A DNA stretch of 64,000 nucleotides, taken from NCBI GenBank assembly GCA_900618795.1, contig UYJD01000005.1, positions 1,684,092-1,748,091 of the forward strand, read 5' to 3'. Shown piece by piece: positions 9,859-19,994 of the stretch (the first letter of the stretch is position 1; each line of letters opens with the position of its first letter). The position numbers were made by a program, and so were the translations under genes. The notes beneath the pieces are model-generated. The model was not told the DNA's origin. It worked only from the letters and a program-made list of their open reading frames with translations, and made no database searches. This DNA is from Cyanodermella asteris (taxonomy: Eukaryota > Ascomycota > Lecanoromycetes > Ostropales > Stictidaceae).

Positions 9859-10441
9859 TGTAGCGACGGATATCGATATCATCTCGCTTCTGAAGCTCAA
9901 ACGCGTTGTGTGAGTATCTCGGACGTGCAGAATAATCCCAGCCTGGTTGCGACAACGCATTCGGGGTACTTATTAAGCTGCGGAGCGCTGATTCAACATG
10001 CAAATCACCACCATGGCATCATCAGGTGCGAATGATAGCAGGCTACCAATTGAGCTCGGCCCGGCTCAGATGGACAGCGGGCGAAGCGGCATAAAAAATT
10101 CCCGATAAGGAGTTTCTGGTTCTTCAGTTTTGCTGGTTCAAATCCCGGTCTGGTCATTCTTTTGCGGGAATTGTCTTTCCACTTTTTTCGCACTTTTTTG
10201 AAATTGCTATTGTTCTTTGTTGACGTGGAAAGGGATATCACGTGCCTCAGAGGCGTGAAAGTGAATTTTGAACTTCACTATTGAAGAGACGTGCCACCAA
10301 CCATTATGTCCAGTCCGGATCGTCTATGGAATCAGACTGCTCAGCATGCTTCCGAGAAATTGGCATCCTCAACGTCAGGTCCGTCACTAGAGTCGATAAT
10401 GTCCTGCTTCACAACCCATCCAAGATTCTCGTCAGCAAGCA
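9859..10441. other. Convergent intergenic region with tRNA-like fragments
   Basis: It lies between the 3' ends of the RED-type gene and the lactonase gene. A B-box-like stretch GGTTCAAATCCCGG at about 10137 (plus) is followed by TCTGGTCA and a T-run. A D-arm-like stretch GAGCTCAATTGGTAGCC lies at about 10038-10054 on the minus strand. They do not fold into one tRNA. Nothing else is visible. Confidence 0.4.
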
Positions 10442-11655
10442 TCAAAACTCTCCATCAGCATCAATCCGATACACCTTTCTCGCGGTACCGCCCCAAACCA
10501 TCATTCTATCCTCTTTCGTGAGCTCCCCAACAATCCGATCAACCACGAACCTCCAATTAAACCACGCAAACTCATTCCCACCACCGCCCAGATTGCTCAC
10601 CGGCCAGTCACTTCCGAACATACAGCGTTTCGGTCCCCACAGACTCAGCGCTTCAAGTGCCCACGATTGAATATGCTTTGAGATGCGCAGCATCATTTCG
10701 TACCTTTGCCGGAAGTCTAGAGCTTTCTGGTCTGGGCCAGACGGTAAGGGCTCGATTTCCGAGAAGCCGCCGGAGAGCTTCATGTAGGTGTTGGGAAAGC
10801 TTGCTAGCAGGTGCATGCGTTCTTTCCAAGCTGCAAAGGAGGGGAAGAGGGGGATTGATATGGATGGGGATGGAGATGGGGAGAAGGGGACGTTGAACAT
10901 GTCGGGCTTGCAGAGGTGGTCTGTATCCTTTCAGTATAGTGTTGAAGTATTGGGCCGTGGTCATCGGTTGTGGAACTCAGAGGAGTCTTCTCGACAAACG
11001 AGGTGAGCTGCAATGACTTACTGATCACGATCCTGGGCAGCTTTGCCTTCTCAACGCCGTCGTTGACTCGCCGCATCATCTCAACCGCCTCATCAAGCTG
11101 GCAAAGCCCCCCACACCTCTGATCAACCCCCAAATCAAAACTATACCCCGACTCGCCTAGAAACTTCAAACTCTCCACAAACTGTTCCGTAAGCATAGTC
11201 CCCATGGGCTTGTCCTGCAACAAATACCGAAAGCCTGTAATTTTCCGCCACGTCTCCGGCGAAGCAGTCTCCTTGACTTTGTCCATGTACTGCAGTAGCA
11301 CCTTCGGCCCACTGGGTATGGGCGCCCACGGCACGATTCCGAGACAGAGCTTCGCATCATCTGGCGTGTGCCCCTCACCGGGTCGAGGGGTGCCTGTGAC
11401 GATGCGGTCGAGCCAGGCTATCTCGGCGAGGGCGTGGTCCCAGCCGGACGGGTCGTCTAGATGGGAGATGCGGTCGGTTTCGAGAAAGACGAAGCCTCGG
11501 AGCTGTGATTTGGCAGACGATGTGGCTGTATGGTATTCTTCGAGCGAGTATTGAGCATCGAGGGGATGGCCTGGGCTGTGCCAGGCTAGAGTCTTGATCT
11601 CCGAATCAGGGAAGAGGTGGATATGCGAGTCGATGATAGGGGTGTCTTCGTCCAT
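10442..11655 (-). CDS. LRA2: Amidohydrolase-2 family protein, probable L-rhamnono-gamma-lactonase
   Basis: Two exons, 11655-11022 and 10920-10442, joined over a 101-nt intron (GTAAGT...ACAG), give 370 residues from the ATG at 11655. The splice turns IVI plus NHLCKPD into one active-site strand. Metal and catalytic motifs of the amidohydrolase-2 (TIM barrel) family are present: DSHIHLFP at residues 9-16, the CGGLCQLDEAV segment, NHLCKPD, and FGSDWPVSNL near the C-terminus. The fungal pathway enzyme LRA2 belongs to this family and opens L-rhamnono-1,4-lactone to L-rhamnonate. Substrate is inferred from the two neighbours, which are the preceding and following pathway enzymes on the same strand. 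Without that context it could be another lactone or decarboxylating amidohydrolase. Confidence 0.8.
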
Positions 11656-12054
11656 TTTGCTAAGCTCATACGGGTCACGAGGGAGCTATGCGCACTCATA
11701 TGTGAGTAACGAGTATGGATATTGCAGGGTTTGTGCTGTTTGTGACGACAGGGAAAACCCACGTCGCAGCTCCTGTACAAGCATGGTTGTGCTCTGGCCC
11801 CGCGTGCTGAATCGCAGTCCATGCAGCAGGCGGGTAAATTGGGTCCGCAAAACGCGCCTTCCGGATGCACCCACAACTGTACTTTCTCGAGTACGTACAT
11901 GTCGGTGAAAAGACTATCCTACGTTACGAGTTCCGTCAATACACTTTGTACGAGTTGAGGATGGTCACGACGGAACAACTACAGAGGCGAAAATGGTTTA
12001 AAACTTTCCGTCCTATGCTCGCTAAAGTTATCACAAAATACAGACCCCAGAGCC
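11656..12054. other. Intergenic region between LRA3 and LRA2
   Basis: Presumed promoter of the minus-strand lactonase gene. No gene or clear TATA element is seen; two CCG-type triplets (near 11835-11860) could suit a zinc-cluster regulator but are too common to call. Confidence 0.4.
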
Positions 12055-13317
12055 TCATTCTTTGTTTTCCTCCTTCTTGATATCTTTCCACGCCAATGCT
12101 TTCTGCGGCGAGGGGTTCAGGAAAGTGTTCGCCGGAATTAGCAAGCACTCGGGATTCACCTCCAATCCGAAACCAGGCTTGTCCAGCACTGAGATATCAA
12201 GATACCCCTTTTCCGGAATCGGCTCGTTCTTGAAAAGACCTCCAAAGACAGGCTGTACCGATTGACCATCCGGTGAGTTGGCAAGGTATTCATGGAACGG
12301 TGTGTTGTTCTGAGAAAACGCAAAATGGTAGCTGTACGGCCCACTGGCATGACACACAACAGGCACATCGTACGCCTTTGCCTGTGCCGTGACTTTCAAC
12401 AACTCTGTCAGGCCTCCAACCCACATGATATCCGGCTGCACAATGTCGAGATTGCGTCCTTCGAGCAATTTTCGGAACCCATACTGTGTGTACTCGTGCT
12501 CGCCGGTGGTGAACTTCTGCTGCGGGTGCGCTCTCTTAATCTGTGCGAACCCGTCAAAGTCATCTGGGTGGAGAACCTCTTCAAACCAGTTGATGTTCAG
12601 GTCTTTCGTCGCCGTCACGAGATCAATGACGTACGAGACGTTCAATGACATGTAACAGTCGACCATGAGTGGAAAGTCGGGCCCGACAGATTCGCGGTGT
12701 TTTCTCAAAAACTCGACGTTCTTCCTCAACCCCTCGTGTCCTTCGTCCGGCCCGTACGGTAGCGGGACCTTTGCACCGAAGAATCCCATTTCCTTTGCCG
12801 CAACGGGAGCCGGACCTGTGCAGTAAAAGTTCAGACGATCCATGGTCGCTCCGCCTATCATCTTGTATACGGGCTCACCCCGAATCTTGCCCATGAGATC
12901 CCACAGCGCCAGGTCAATCACACTGATGACGGCTATAGGCAACCCTTTTCGGCCGTAGAACATGCTAGCACGGAACATCTGCTCGAAGAGGATGTTGACA
13001 TGTCGAGGATCAGCACCGATGAGGAAGCGTTCCATGTGGTTGTGGACGAGCCAGCAAGCGGGAGGACCACCAAAACCTGTGGCAAAGCCTGTGGTTCCGT
13101 CCGATGCAACTACCTCGACGCAGAAGGACCCCAGTACGTTGATGCCCCAGTCGACTCGAGACTTGCGGTAGTTTTCGTATCTTGACATGGGATTTGAAAT
13201 GGGGTTGTCGATGATCCAGTGACCTCGGTCGACATCGTGGTAGTCGCCGCCATTTCCCTTGCCGCCAGTGATGTATGTGTTGATCGATTTGATCGTCGGC
13301 CACTGTTTGACGGCCAT
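12055..13317 (-). CDS. LRA3: L-rhamnonate dehydratase (enolase superfamily)
   Basis: Intronless, 420 residues. The frame is open further upstream, but the first ATG with a good context is at 13317 (MAVKQWPTIKSINTYITGG). It is a mandelate racemase/muconate lactonising-type enolase-superfamily enzyme. The capping domain includes YENYRKSRVDWG and GFGGPPACWLVHNHMER. Barrel metal ligands are D in MVDCYMSL, E in WFEEVLHPDDF and E in TTGEHEYTQYGF, with the catalytic His in VCHASGPYSYHF. The TGP loop (YCTGPAPVAAKEMGFFGAK) is typical of rhamnonate dehydratases. It removes water from L-rhamnonate to give 2-keto-3-deoxy-L-rhamnonate. It lies between the lactonase and dehydrogenase genes in the same orientation. 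Confidence 0.9.
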   Translation of the reverse strand: MAVKQWPTIKSINTYITGGKGNGGDYHDVDRGHWIIDNPISNPMSRYENYRKSRVDWGINVLGSFCVEVVASDGTTGFATGFGGPPACWLVHNHMERFLIGADPRHVNILFEQMFRASMFYGRKGLPIAVISVIDLALWDLMGKIRGEPVYKMIGGATMDRLNFYCTGPAPVAAKEMGFFGAKVPLPYGPDEGHEGLRKNVEFLRKHRESVGPDFPLMVDCYMSLNVSYVIDLVTATKDLNINWFEEVLHPDDFDGFAQIKRAHPQQKFTTGEHEYTQYGFRKLLEGRNLDIVQPDIMWVGGLTELLKVTAQAKAYDVPVVCHASGPYSYHFAFSQNNTPFHEYLANSPDGQSVQPVFGGLFKNEPIPEKGYLDISVLDKPGFGLEVNPECLLIPANTFLNPSPQKALAWKDIKKEENKE

Positions 13318-13851
13318 AGTGGAAAGTGAGCGTAACGAGAAAGGAATAGGGAGGGGGAGATGGAGAGGTACGAGGGATAGAGAAAGATACAGGTCAAGGA
13401 TAAACAAGAGAACTGTGGGCAAGCAAGCTATTTTACCGTTCGACAAAACCTCGGGAGCTTCCAGCCAAGATTGGCGGTCGCCATTGGTAGAAGCATAGCA
13501 AATTGAGCTTGCAAGACATATGATGTCCCGGCGTAGTTTCACGCCAGATGAGCTTGCTCGGTTTGGTGGAATCTTTAGCCCGGCGAGACCAGTAAAGCTC
13601 GGCGTGGCGGGCGTGGGAGACGCTGGATGGCGGGGTTGTCGGCGGAAACTCCGTCAAGGCACTGACCCTTGCTCCACCATCCAACCAATTATCCTGTCAG
13701 CTTAGCTACCATCTGTGATTGTCGAATGCAGCCGAGAGTGTCAGGTGGCGGTTCCAGTCTCAAAGCAGGACTTATCACGATCGACGCGCATGCTGAATGT
13801 CGCCGAAGAAAGGCGCCAATTATTCGCGGTACCAATCAATCACCAAATCAA
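13318..13851. other. Intergenic region between LRA1 and LRA3 (LRA3 promoter)
   Basis: No gene. CGGCGGAAACTCCG at 13640-13653 has facing CGG/CCG triplets of the kind bound by zinc binuclear cluster regulators. Calling it a rhamnose-regulator site would be speculation. Confidence 0.35.
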
Positions 13852-14687
13852 TTACTGCTGGTTGATGAACAGTCCACCATCTACAAGTAGCTGTGCACCA
13901 CTACAGTACTGTGATAGATCACTAGCTAGGAACACCGCCGGCCCAGCGAGATCCTCGGGCTTTCCCACCCTCTTCAGCGTCGTTCGATTGACAACTGCCT
14001 CTCTCTTCTCCGGCACCGCCAAATCGTCCCTGTTCAGCTGTGTCTCGATTGTCCCCGGCAGCAACGCATTACACCTAATCCCATAGGGCCCAAGTGCAAC
14101 CGCCGCCGACTGCATCAAGTTATAGACCGCCGCTTTCGTTGGGGTGTAGTGTACGAGCTCTCCACTCCCACATAGTGCTGAAATGCTCGCAACGCCGACA
14201 ATTGACCCCCCTTTGCCTCCTTCTTTCATTACCCGGCCGGCTGCTCGTGTGACAAAGTAACATCCTCCGACGTTGATCCGGAGGTGATCTTCAATGAAGC
14301 TGTCGGGCGTAGTGAGGAATTCATGGAAGCGCGCGATACCGGCGTTTGCGACGAGGACGCTCAGTGTGCCCCATTTGGCGACAACGGCGGCGATGAAGCC
14401 GTCGGCTGTGGAAGAGAGGGAAATGTCGCCGGCGTAGTCGATGAAGTTGTCGGTTGCGCCTTTCGAAGCGGCTGAGATCTCTTCGCGGAGGGTCTTGATA
14501 TGTTCCTGTGATGCTTCGTCGCCTAGATGATTGACTGCCACTTTTGCGCCCTGCTCGGCACTGGACTTGTCAGTCTACGTAGGTCTGGTTGTGAGTGAGG
14601 TGCTCACAATTTTATGGCGATTGCTCTGCCAATGCCCGTGGCACCTCCTGTGATTGCAGCGATCTTGCCTTTCAAGATGTCGGTCAT
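13852..14687 (-). CDS. LRA1: L-rhamnose 1-dehydrogenase (short-chain dehydrogenase)
   Basis: Two exons, 14687-14608 and 14560-13852, with a 47-nt intron (GTGAGC...CTGAC...CCAG), give 262 residues. Exon 1 supplies MTDILKGKIAAITGGATGIG, the TGxxxGxG nucleotide-binding loop; exon 2 continues FAEQGAKVAVNHLGD. SDR landmarks follow: VANAGIARFHEF (NAG motif), Ser in VASISALCGSG, and the catalytic pair in HYTPTKAAVYN (YxxxK). The C-terminal GAQLLVDGGLF is typical of this SDR group. The family oxidises L-rhamnose to the 1,4-lactone with NAD(P)+. Specificity is inferred from similarity to fungal LRA1 and the adjacent LRA3 and LRA2 genes; an isolated SDR call would be less certain. Confidence 0.85.
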
Positions 14688-16577
14688 CGTAGATGGTGGA
14701 GGGATGTGACAATTGTACGGTTCAGCGGCGTGCCTTGTGAGGTGAGAGTAGTTGGATGGAATCTCGACGACGCAGAACAGAATCTCGTCAACAGCAACTG
14801 ATCATCCAGGAATAGTCGCAACATTCACATGGCTGGTTTAACTTTCCAGCAATCATCATCCCGCTGAAGATCTGCCGGATGCAGTGGGCCAGGCGCGGCT
14901 CTCGAGCGGGCGAATTGCTGTCAGTTGGTTTACGAGACCCACCGCGGGCTAAAGATGTGCCTGGTGCATCACGAAGGAGGGAATAGGCAGGTTGGCAGAC
15001 CGCCAATCGAGCAGTGTCTGGCAAGAATGGTCGATACTCATACACGGTTCATTAATAATCTGTGACCTATAACGGATTCTTGTTCAAGAATGCGTTTCCA
15101 GGCATCGTTCAACGTTTCAGCTGCTCTCGGTACATATTTTCCCAACTCCCATTTTTCTTCCACAAGCGAATTTGATCGTTTTGAATATAGAGAACGCTCC
15201 ACCTTTACTGTGTCTACCGAAACTCCACCGTCAGGATACGTACCTGTTCCGACCTTTTTCGTCTCCGAGTGGTCCATATTGATTCCGTAAGCTGCTGGGC
15301 TCTTGATGTATATTGAGCTCGGTGCGAATGGTGGTCGGGTACTGACCTTGTAGTAGAGTCTCCATTCCTACCGGCGAGACCGATTTATCGATGAAGACCG
15401 AGACTTGCAGAGGTTTAATTGGATGAGGTGATTATCCCAACTCCACTAAATTTAGTGGTCATCACTGCCAAGCTAAAGGAGCTCTTATGTCAGCCTTTGG
15501 CACCAGAGGATGTGGCACGGAAGCCCCAGATTCGATTGATCGTGGTGATCCGTACTTGTCACAGGATTTCAGGCCACCAAAGAACCAGACTGCACAAAAT
15601 CTCATGCGTGAGAGTGATGGGAGCGATCCCCTGCGCGTAACAGAGGAGAAATTGAGCCATGGCAGCGCTAAAACAACTGGTTTGCTCATTCTTGATTGTC
15701 GAGTGGCCGATGAAACATGGGTAGGAGATGTGCTCCTGCATGCAACGATCGAAGTCGACATAAGCGAACGGATGTTTGTGCTGTAGTGTAATTGCCACAT
15801 GCCATGGTGGCGTGGAAGAACCATCGTTGCCTTGAGGCGCAGCGTTGCAGCCGCCGTCCTCCATCTGACTTCTTGCGCTGAGCGAATCGCGCCCTGATTG
15901 TGTCGTTGAATGCCATTGCTGGGCAGAACGACGCCGAGACGATCTATGATTGGAACTTGCTGATGCTTTTTCGTCATCTTCACCGTCCGATGATCTGTCA
16001 AAAACAGCTCGTCTCGTACTTTTTTCCCGTCTCATGTTCTAAGCGTTCTTGACACTCGCACTCCCTTTACCAAACATTACTTCCCACGGTTGTTTAACCG
16101 CTTCAAAGATGATACCGTTAAATGAGGCTACATTCTCCTCGTGCCGAACAAAAGTCAGCACCCCAAGGATTAAGCCCAGGCACTTGAAAGCATGGCCAGA
16201 TTATCAGAGCCGTAAGCAAAGCTGCTACGACCTCACACCATTGGTTGATCCGTACTTGTCAAATGCAAGCACCTGTTCGTGAGGATCATGTCGCACTCAC
16301 GAAGAGTGGTTCCCTACACCTAGAAGCTTAGCCAATCACTCTCGCAACGAGCCAGCAGCTCGACCAAGCTTCAAACAGTCGAACGTCCGTCCTCGTAGGT
16401 GAGAACCGCTGTTTGCGGTACGAGGCTTGTTCTGGAAATCTCGGCGCCTGCCTTGAACCTCTATTCCTCCGTGTCAGTCATCACTCTCAAGTCGGTCCCG
16501 CCGACAATCGAGCATATTTCGGTACAGGAGCAGAACATCGCAACCTGACAATAGCACTCAGCCTCGAGCTCAGGATG
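14688..16577. other. Long intergenic region upstream of the rhamnose genes
   Basis: No intact gene is supported. On the minus strand several coding-like pieces occur: 16035-15559 (158 codons from ATG), an open stretch near 15420-15240 (SPVGMETLLQGQYPTTI) and 15277-15038 (TYPDGGVSVDTVKVE, LVEEKWELGKYVPRAAETL). They lie in different frames and I could not join them with plausible introns or recognise a family. A 16-bp word (TGATCCGTACTTGTCA) occurs at about 15547 and again at about 16247. Confidence 0.4.
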
Positions 16578-16583
16578 TATAAA
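16578..16583 (+). promoter_or_regulatory. TATA box (TATAAA)
   Basis: TATAAA in the context GATGTATAAAGACA, 226 bp before the ATG at 16804. The leader between is C/T-rich and ends in CAAC-type repeats, the usual look of a highly expressed fungal gene. Confidence 0.6.
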
Positions 16584-16803
16584 GACAGCCCTCCGTCCCC
16601 TCTTTCAGCTGCTTATTTCTTCATAGCATTCCATTCTTTCATTCCAAGCTTCGCCTCTTCCAACACTCACTTCGCTTCTAACGCCAACTTGCTGTGCAAG
16701 GAGTTCACTCTTTCAACCCAACTACCAACTTCTCAATACGCGAGCCAGTCTCGTTCAAAAGTCCAATACCTTTTAATCAATCAACCAACAACCAACCATC
16801 AAC

Positions 16804-17275
16804 ATGCGTTTCATTGCTGTCGCCACTTTCCTCGGCCTCGCCCTGAGCGTCGCCGCCGCTCCCACCGCCAACGACGGTGCTTCCACCGAGGCTGTTGCTG
16901 CTCCTGTCGAGGCCTACGAGGTCTCCGACCTTACTGCCCGTGCTACCTGCCCAAGCATGCCCCGCAACTGCTCCAGGTGCTCTGCCGGCAAGGGTGGCAA
17001 GTCCAACTCTCCCAAGGGCAACATGGGTCTCTGGTAAGTCATTCGCAACGATGGACGCCTGAGCGATTGCTAACATCTGAACAGCACGGACAAGGGACAG
17101 GAAAGCTGTGTCTGCGTCATGACCTGGATGCTGCCTGACTGCTCTGCTTGCGGTGGAGCTGACGGCAAGGGCAACTGCAAGGCGTGAGTTCTATCCCTCC
17201 TGAAATAGTTGTTGAAGGTTTGTTTGCTAACGGGTTCTTAGTGGTGACTACAAGGGCACCAAGTGCTTGGCATAA
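16804..17275 (+). CDS. Small secreted cysteine-rich protein
   Basis: Three exons: 16804-17033, 17085-17183 and 17242-17275, with introns of 51 and 58 nt (GTAAGT...GCTAAC...ACAG; GTGAGT...GCTAAC...TTAG). They give 120 residues. A clear signal peptide (MRFIAVATFLGLALSVAAA) is followed by an acidic, Ala-rich, cysteine-free propeptide-like stretch to about residue 48. The Gly/Lys-rich mature-like domain starts at ATCPSMPRNCSRC and holds ten cysteines, including SCVC and DCSACGG. Splicing is supported because exon 1 ends in TG and exon 2 supplies C, making one of the ten cysteines. A secreted effector, antimicrobial or surface protein is plausible, but I do not recognise the family. TATA box, CT-rich leader and a downstream AATAAA suggest strong expression. 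Confidence 0.85.
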
Positions 17276-17355
17276 ATGGTTGAGATGATGATCAGGGGTG
17301 TATAAGAAGTTCAAGAGAGTGAATTGTTAGAGCAAAGTCCTGGAAGTGATAGCTT

Positions 17356-17361
17356 AATAAA
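17356..17361 (+). terminator. Polyadenylation-like signal AATAAA
   Basis: AATAAA 80 bp after the stop of the secreted cysteine-rich protein gene; a plausible 3' processing element by position only. Confidence 0.4.
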
Positions 17362-17714
17362 AACCGTTGCTATCGAAAAGTCTGGCTTGCATTGTGATTG
17401 TGCTCGGAGACCTGCTTCGCATCGACTGTATGGTTTCAATAGAGCCATCTGGGGCATTCTTTGCTCGCAGAGTAGCCAACTGGTGTGCCGCAAGTATGAA
17501 TGGACACACTTCATCATCGCCTCATTGGAGAGGGACTTTTAGAAGTAGCATACGAAGGAGGTGGGAGAGCATGTGCGCAACGACCCGTCTTTCCTGCTTA
17601 TGTAACCACAAAGATCGCCATCAAAGCTTCAAGCTATCTGCTAGTTTGACACTCTATACAGACCGACTGAGGACTCGACATCGCTTCAAGACATTTGAGG
17701 GCTTAATTGGCACA

Positions 17715-18617
17715 ATGGCACCGTCGAGGATGACACTGAATGCACTGCGCGGTCTATGTCGAGTCGAGAGCTCGCCACTTTCCATCCGAGCAGCGAACTG
17801 CATCCACACTCGCCAATACAGCAGCTTCCTCCAGACGAGCAACATTCTCCGTCCCTCGCGAACATCACCCCAGCTCGTTTCTTCACGATGGCAACAAACT
17901 CGCGGCCTGAAAGGTCCCCGCTCCGCAGAAAGAGCAAAGGCCAAATACCGCGTTGGACCAGCCTCGCCCCTCGCAATCCTCCTCCTCATCGGCGCCGGCG
18001 TCGGCATATATTTTTACGTCCTGTATGAAAAAGAGCGAATGGAACGCAAACGCATTGCCGAACACAGCAAAGGAATGGGCAAGCCCAAAGTCGGTGGACC
18101 TTTCGAGCTTGTCGACCAGCACGGCCAGCGTTGGTCCAGCGATCAGATGAGGGGGAAATACAGTCTGGTCTATTTTGGGTTCTCGCATTGTCCGGATATT
18201 TGCCCTGAAGAGCTGGACAAGATGGCGTCCATGATTCAGTTGGTGGAGAATGCGGTTCCGCCTGCCTCGGCGAAGGGCCCGGAGCTTTTGCCGGTGTTTG
18301 TCACCTGCGATCCTGCCAGAGATACACCGGAGGTGTTGAAAGAGTATTTGAAGGAGTTTGATGAGAGGTTTATCGGGTTGACGGGTAGCTGGGATCAGAT
18401 CAAGGACGTTTGCAAGAGTTATCGGGTATACTTTTCGACGCCGCCGGGTGTGAAGCCTGGGATGGACTACTTGGTGGATCACAGCATTTACTTCTACTTG
18501 ATGGATCCGGAGGGTGACTTTGTGGAGGCGATTGGCCGACAGCATACGGCTGAGGAGGGTGCGGACGTTATTTCAAAGCACATGAAGGACTGGAAGGGGC
18601 AGATTGTGAAGGGGTAG
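17715..18617 (+). CDS. SCO1: Sco1-type mitochondrial copper chaperone for cytochrome c oxidase
   Basis: Intronless, 300 residues from the ATG at 17715. The frame stays open upstream to 17367, but the N-terminus chosen gives a normal mitochondrial presequence rich in Arg/Ser. One membrane segment follows at about residues 85-103 (LAILLLIGAGVGIYFYVLY). The thioredoxin-like domain faces the intermembrane space, with the copper site CPDIC (Cys159, Cys163) and the distal His256 in VDHSIYFYLMDP; FVTCDPARDTP is another Sco hallmark. It delivers copper to the CuA site of Cox2. All three copper ligands are intact. Confidence 0.95.
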   Translation: MAPSRMTLNALRGLCRVESSPLSIRAANCIHTRQYSSFLQTSNILRPSRTSPQLVSSRWQQTRGLKGPRSAERAKAKYRVGPASPLAILLLIGAGVGIYFYVLYEKERMERKRIAEHSKGMGKPKVGGPFELVDQHGQRWSSDQMRGKYSLVYFGFSHCPDICPEELDKMASMIQLVENAVPPASAKGPELLPVFVTCDPARDTPEVLKEYLKEFDERFIGLTGSWDQIKDVCKSYRVYFSTPPGVKPGMDYLVDHSIYFYLMDPEGDFVEAIGRQHTAEEGADVISKHMKDWKGQIVKG

Positions 18618-19141
18618 GCGATGATCATGGGAGGTACATGTCTGGGTCACACCACTCTTGCATAGCGGATGTAGACATTTGTATATATGCACGATTTTTA
18701 CATTAAGAATTTGAGACCATGGCATGCGGTCGCAGTATAAAGGAGCACTTTTAAATTTCAAAGCTAAAATATTATTGCGCAAATTGCCAGACCACCACCA
18801 GGTTGGATGTCGTTCGCGCAACATCCCCAATAAATAGTAATGTAATACCCAGCATCAATCTCAAGTGGCAAAGATGTCTGATCACTTGCTTTTTTCGATT
18901 GAAGCCGGTCGAGAGGCGCAGATCGGACGGTCTCACTGTCATTGGGGTGATGGCGCCGCGAGCCACGGCCGCAAAGTTCTTTCATGGGCCCACAAAAACC
19001 AGACATCAGCCGTGCTTGTTTCAAATCCCTGTCGATCAGACTGACTAGACACCCCTCATTCGATGGATCGACTTGACAACCGAATACGACGATAAACGCA
19101 CAGAGTTTCATATAAAAACTTACATTAATCATTCGCCCTGC
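18618..19141. other. Intergenic region
   Basis: No gene is supported. It contains the 3' flank of SCO1 and the leader of the Yae1-type gene. Confidence 0.5.
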
Positions 19142-19994
19142 ATGGCGTCTGAAGCGGACGCGTCCGACATGAAGCGCGAAGAATCCGCTTCTCCATCCTT
19201 CACCGCACACACCGGCGTGACGACACCCTCGCCGACGGCAGATCAGCAGAATGATCTTCTAGATGATGTGTTTGGATCTTCGGAGCCTGAGTCGCCGGAT
19301 GCTGCCGCGGATGGTGGCGACTCCTCTACGCCGGTGACCACGCATATCAGTCATACGCTGGAGCACAGGGAAACCCCGGATATATCGAGGCTACGATCGA
19401 CACACACTACAAATGGATATAGGGATGGCGTAGCAGTTGCGAGGGAGGCGGCCATTCAGCCAGGATTCGATGAGGGATATTCACTCGGCGCGGCGATGGG
19501 GCTGAAGGCGGGGGTTGTGGTCGGATCGTTCGAGAGTCTAAGGAGAGCAGTCTCGGGAGTGTCGAATGAGAAGCTAAAGGGTCAGGTAAGCCATCTGTCC
19601 CAGAAATTAGCGTTCAGCACAACATCGTCCGCAATCGCGCCATGAATGTGCATCGCTAACACTTGCCAAGCTGGATGCTCTGACCGAACGCTGCCAAAGA
19701 GATCTGAACAGGACAAAGCTCTTCGGCACAGAGTACGTCGACGACGACGGGACATTCAAATGGGACGCTCCCGCCGATGGCACCTTTCACGAAATTGCCG
19801 CTGCTCATCCTATCATCAAGGCCTGGCTGCTCAAACTCGACAACGTTCTTCACCGTCTCGGCGTGGGCACGGAGAAGCTCGAGATCAGGTGGACAGAGAA
19901 TGTGCCTAGTGCGACACCGGATACACCCAAAGCTTCAAGGATACCGCAAGCTCGCGGTGGAGAGGGCCAGTCTGGCCAGACCTTTGATTTCTGA
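19142..19994 (+). CDS. Yae1-domain protein
   Basis: Two exons, 19142-19585 and 19671-19994, split by an 85-nt phase-0 intron (GTAAGC...GCTAAC...CAAG), give 255 residues. The ATG at 19142 is the first; upstream the frame begins at TTG. After an acidic disordered N-terminus comes the Yae1 signature of spaced glycines: GYRDGVAVAREAAIQPGFDE, then GYSLGAAMGLKAGVVVGSF, a deca-GX3 type repeat. In yeast Yae1 with Lto1 adapts the cytosolic Fe-S targeting machinery to the ABC protein Rli1. Exon 2 (LDALTERCQRDLNRTKLF onward) is less conserved. Fungal proteins labelled Yae1 share only the motif, so the exact function is inferred. Confidence 0.85.

Noticed and set aside
10060-10165. A complete tRNA gene
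   Set aside because: The T-arm has two mismatches in five pairs and no 5' acceptor strand (GACCAGA) is found upstream, so only fragments can be claimed.
16413-17138. Plus-strand 241-codon frame covering the secreted cysteine-rich gene
   Set aside because: It spans the TATA box, leader, exon 1 out of frame and intron 1; the spliced model with signal peptide explains the region better.
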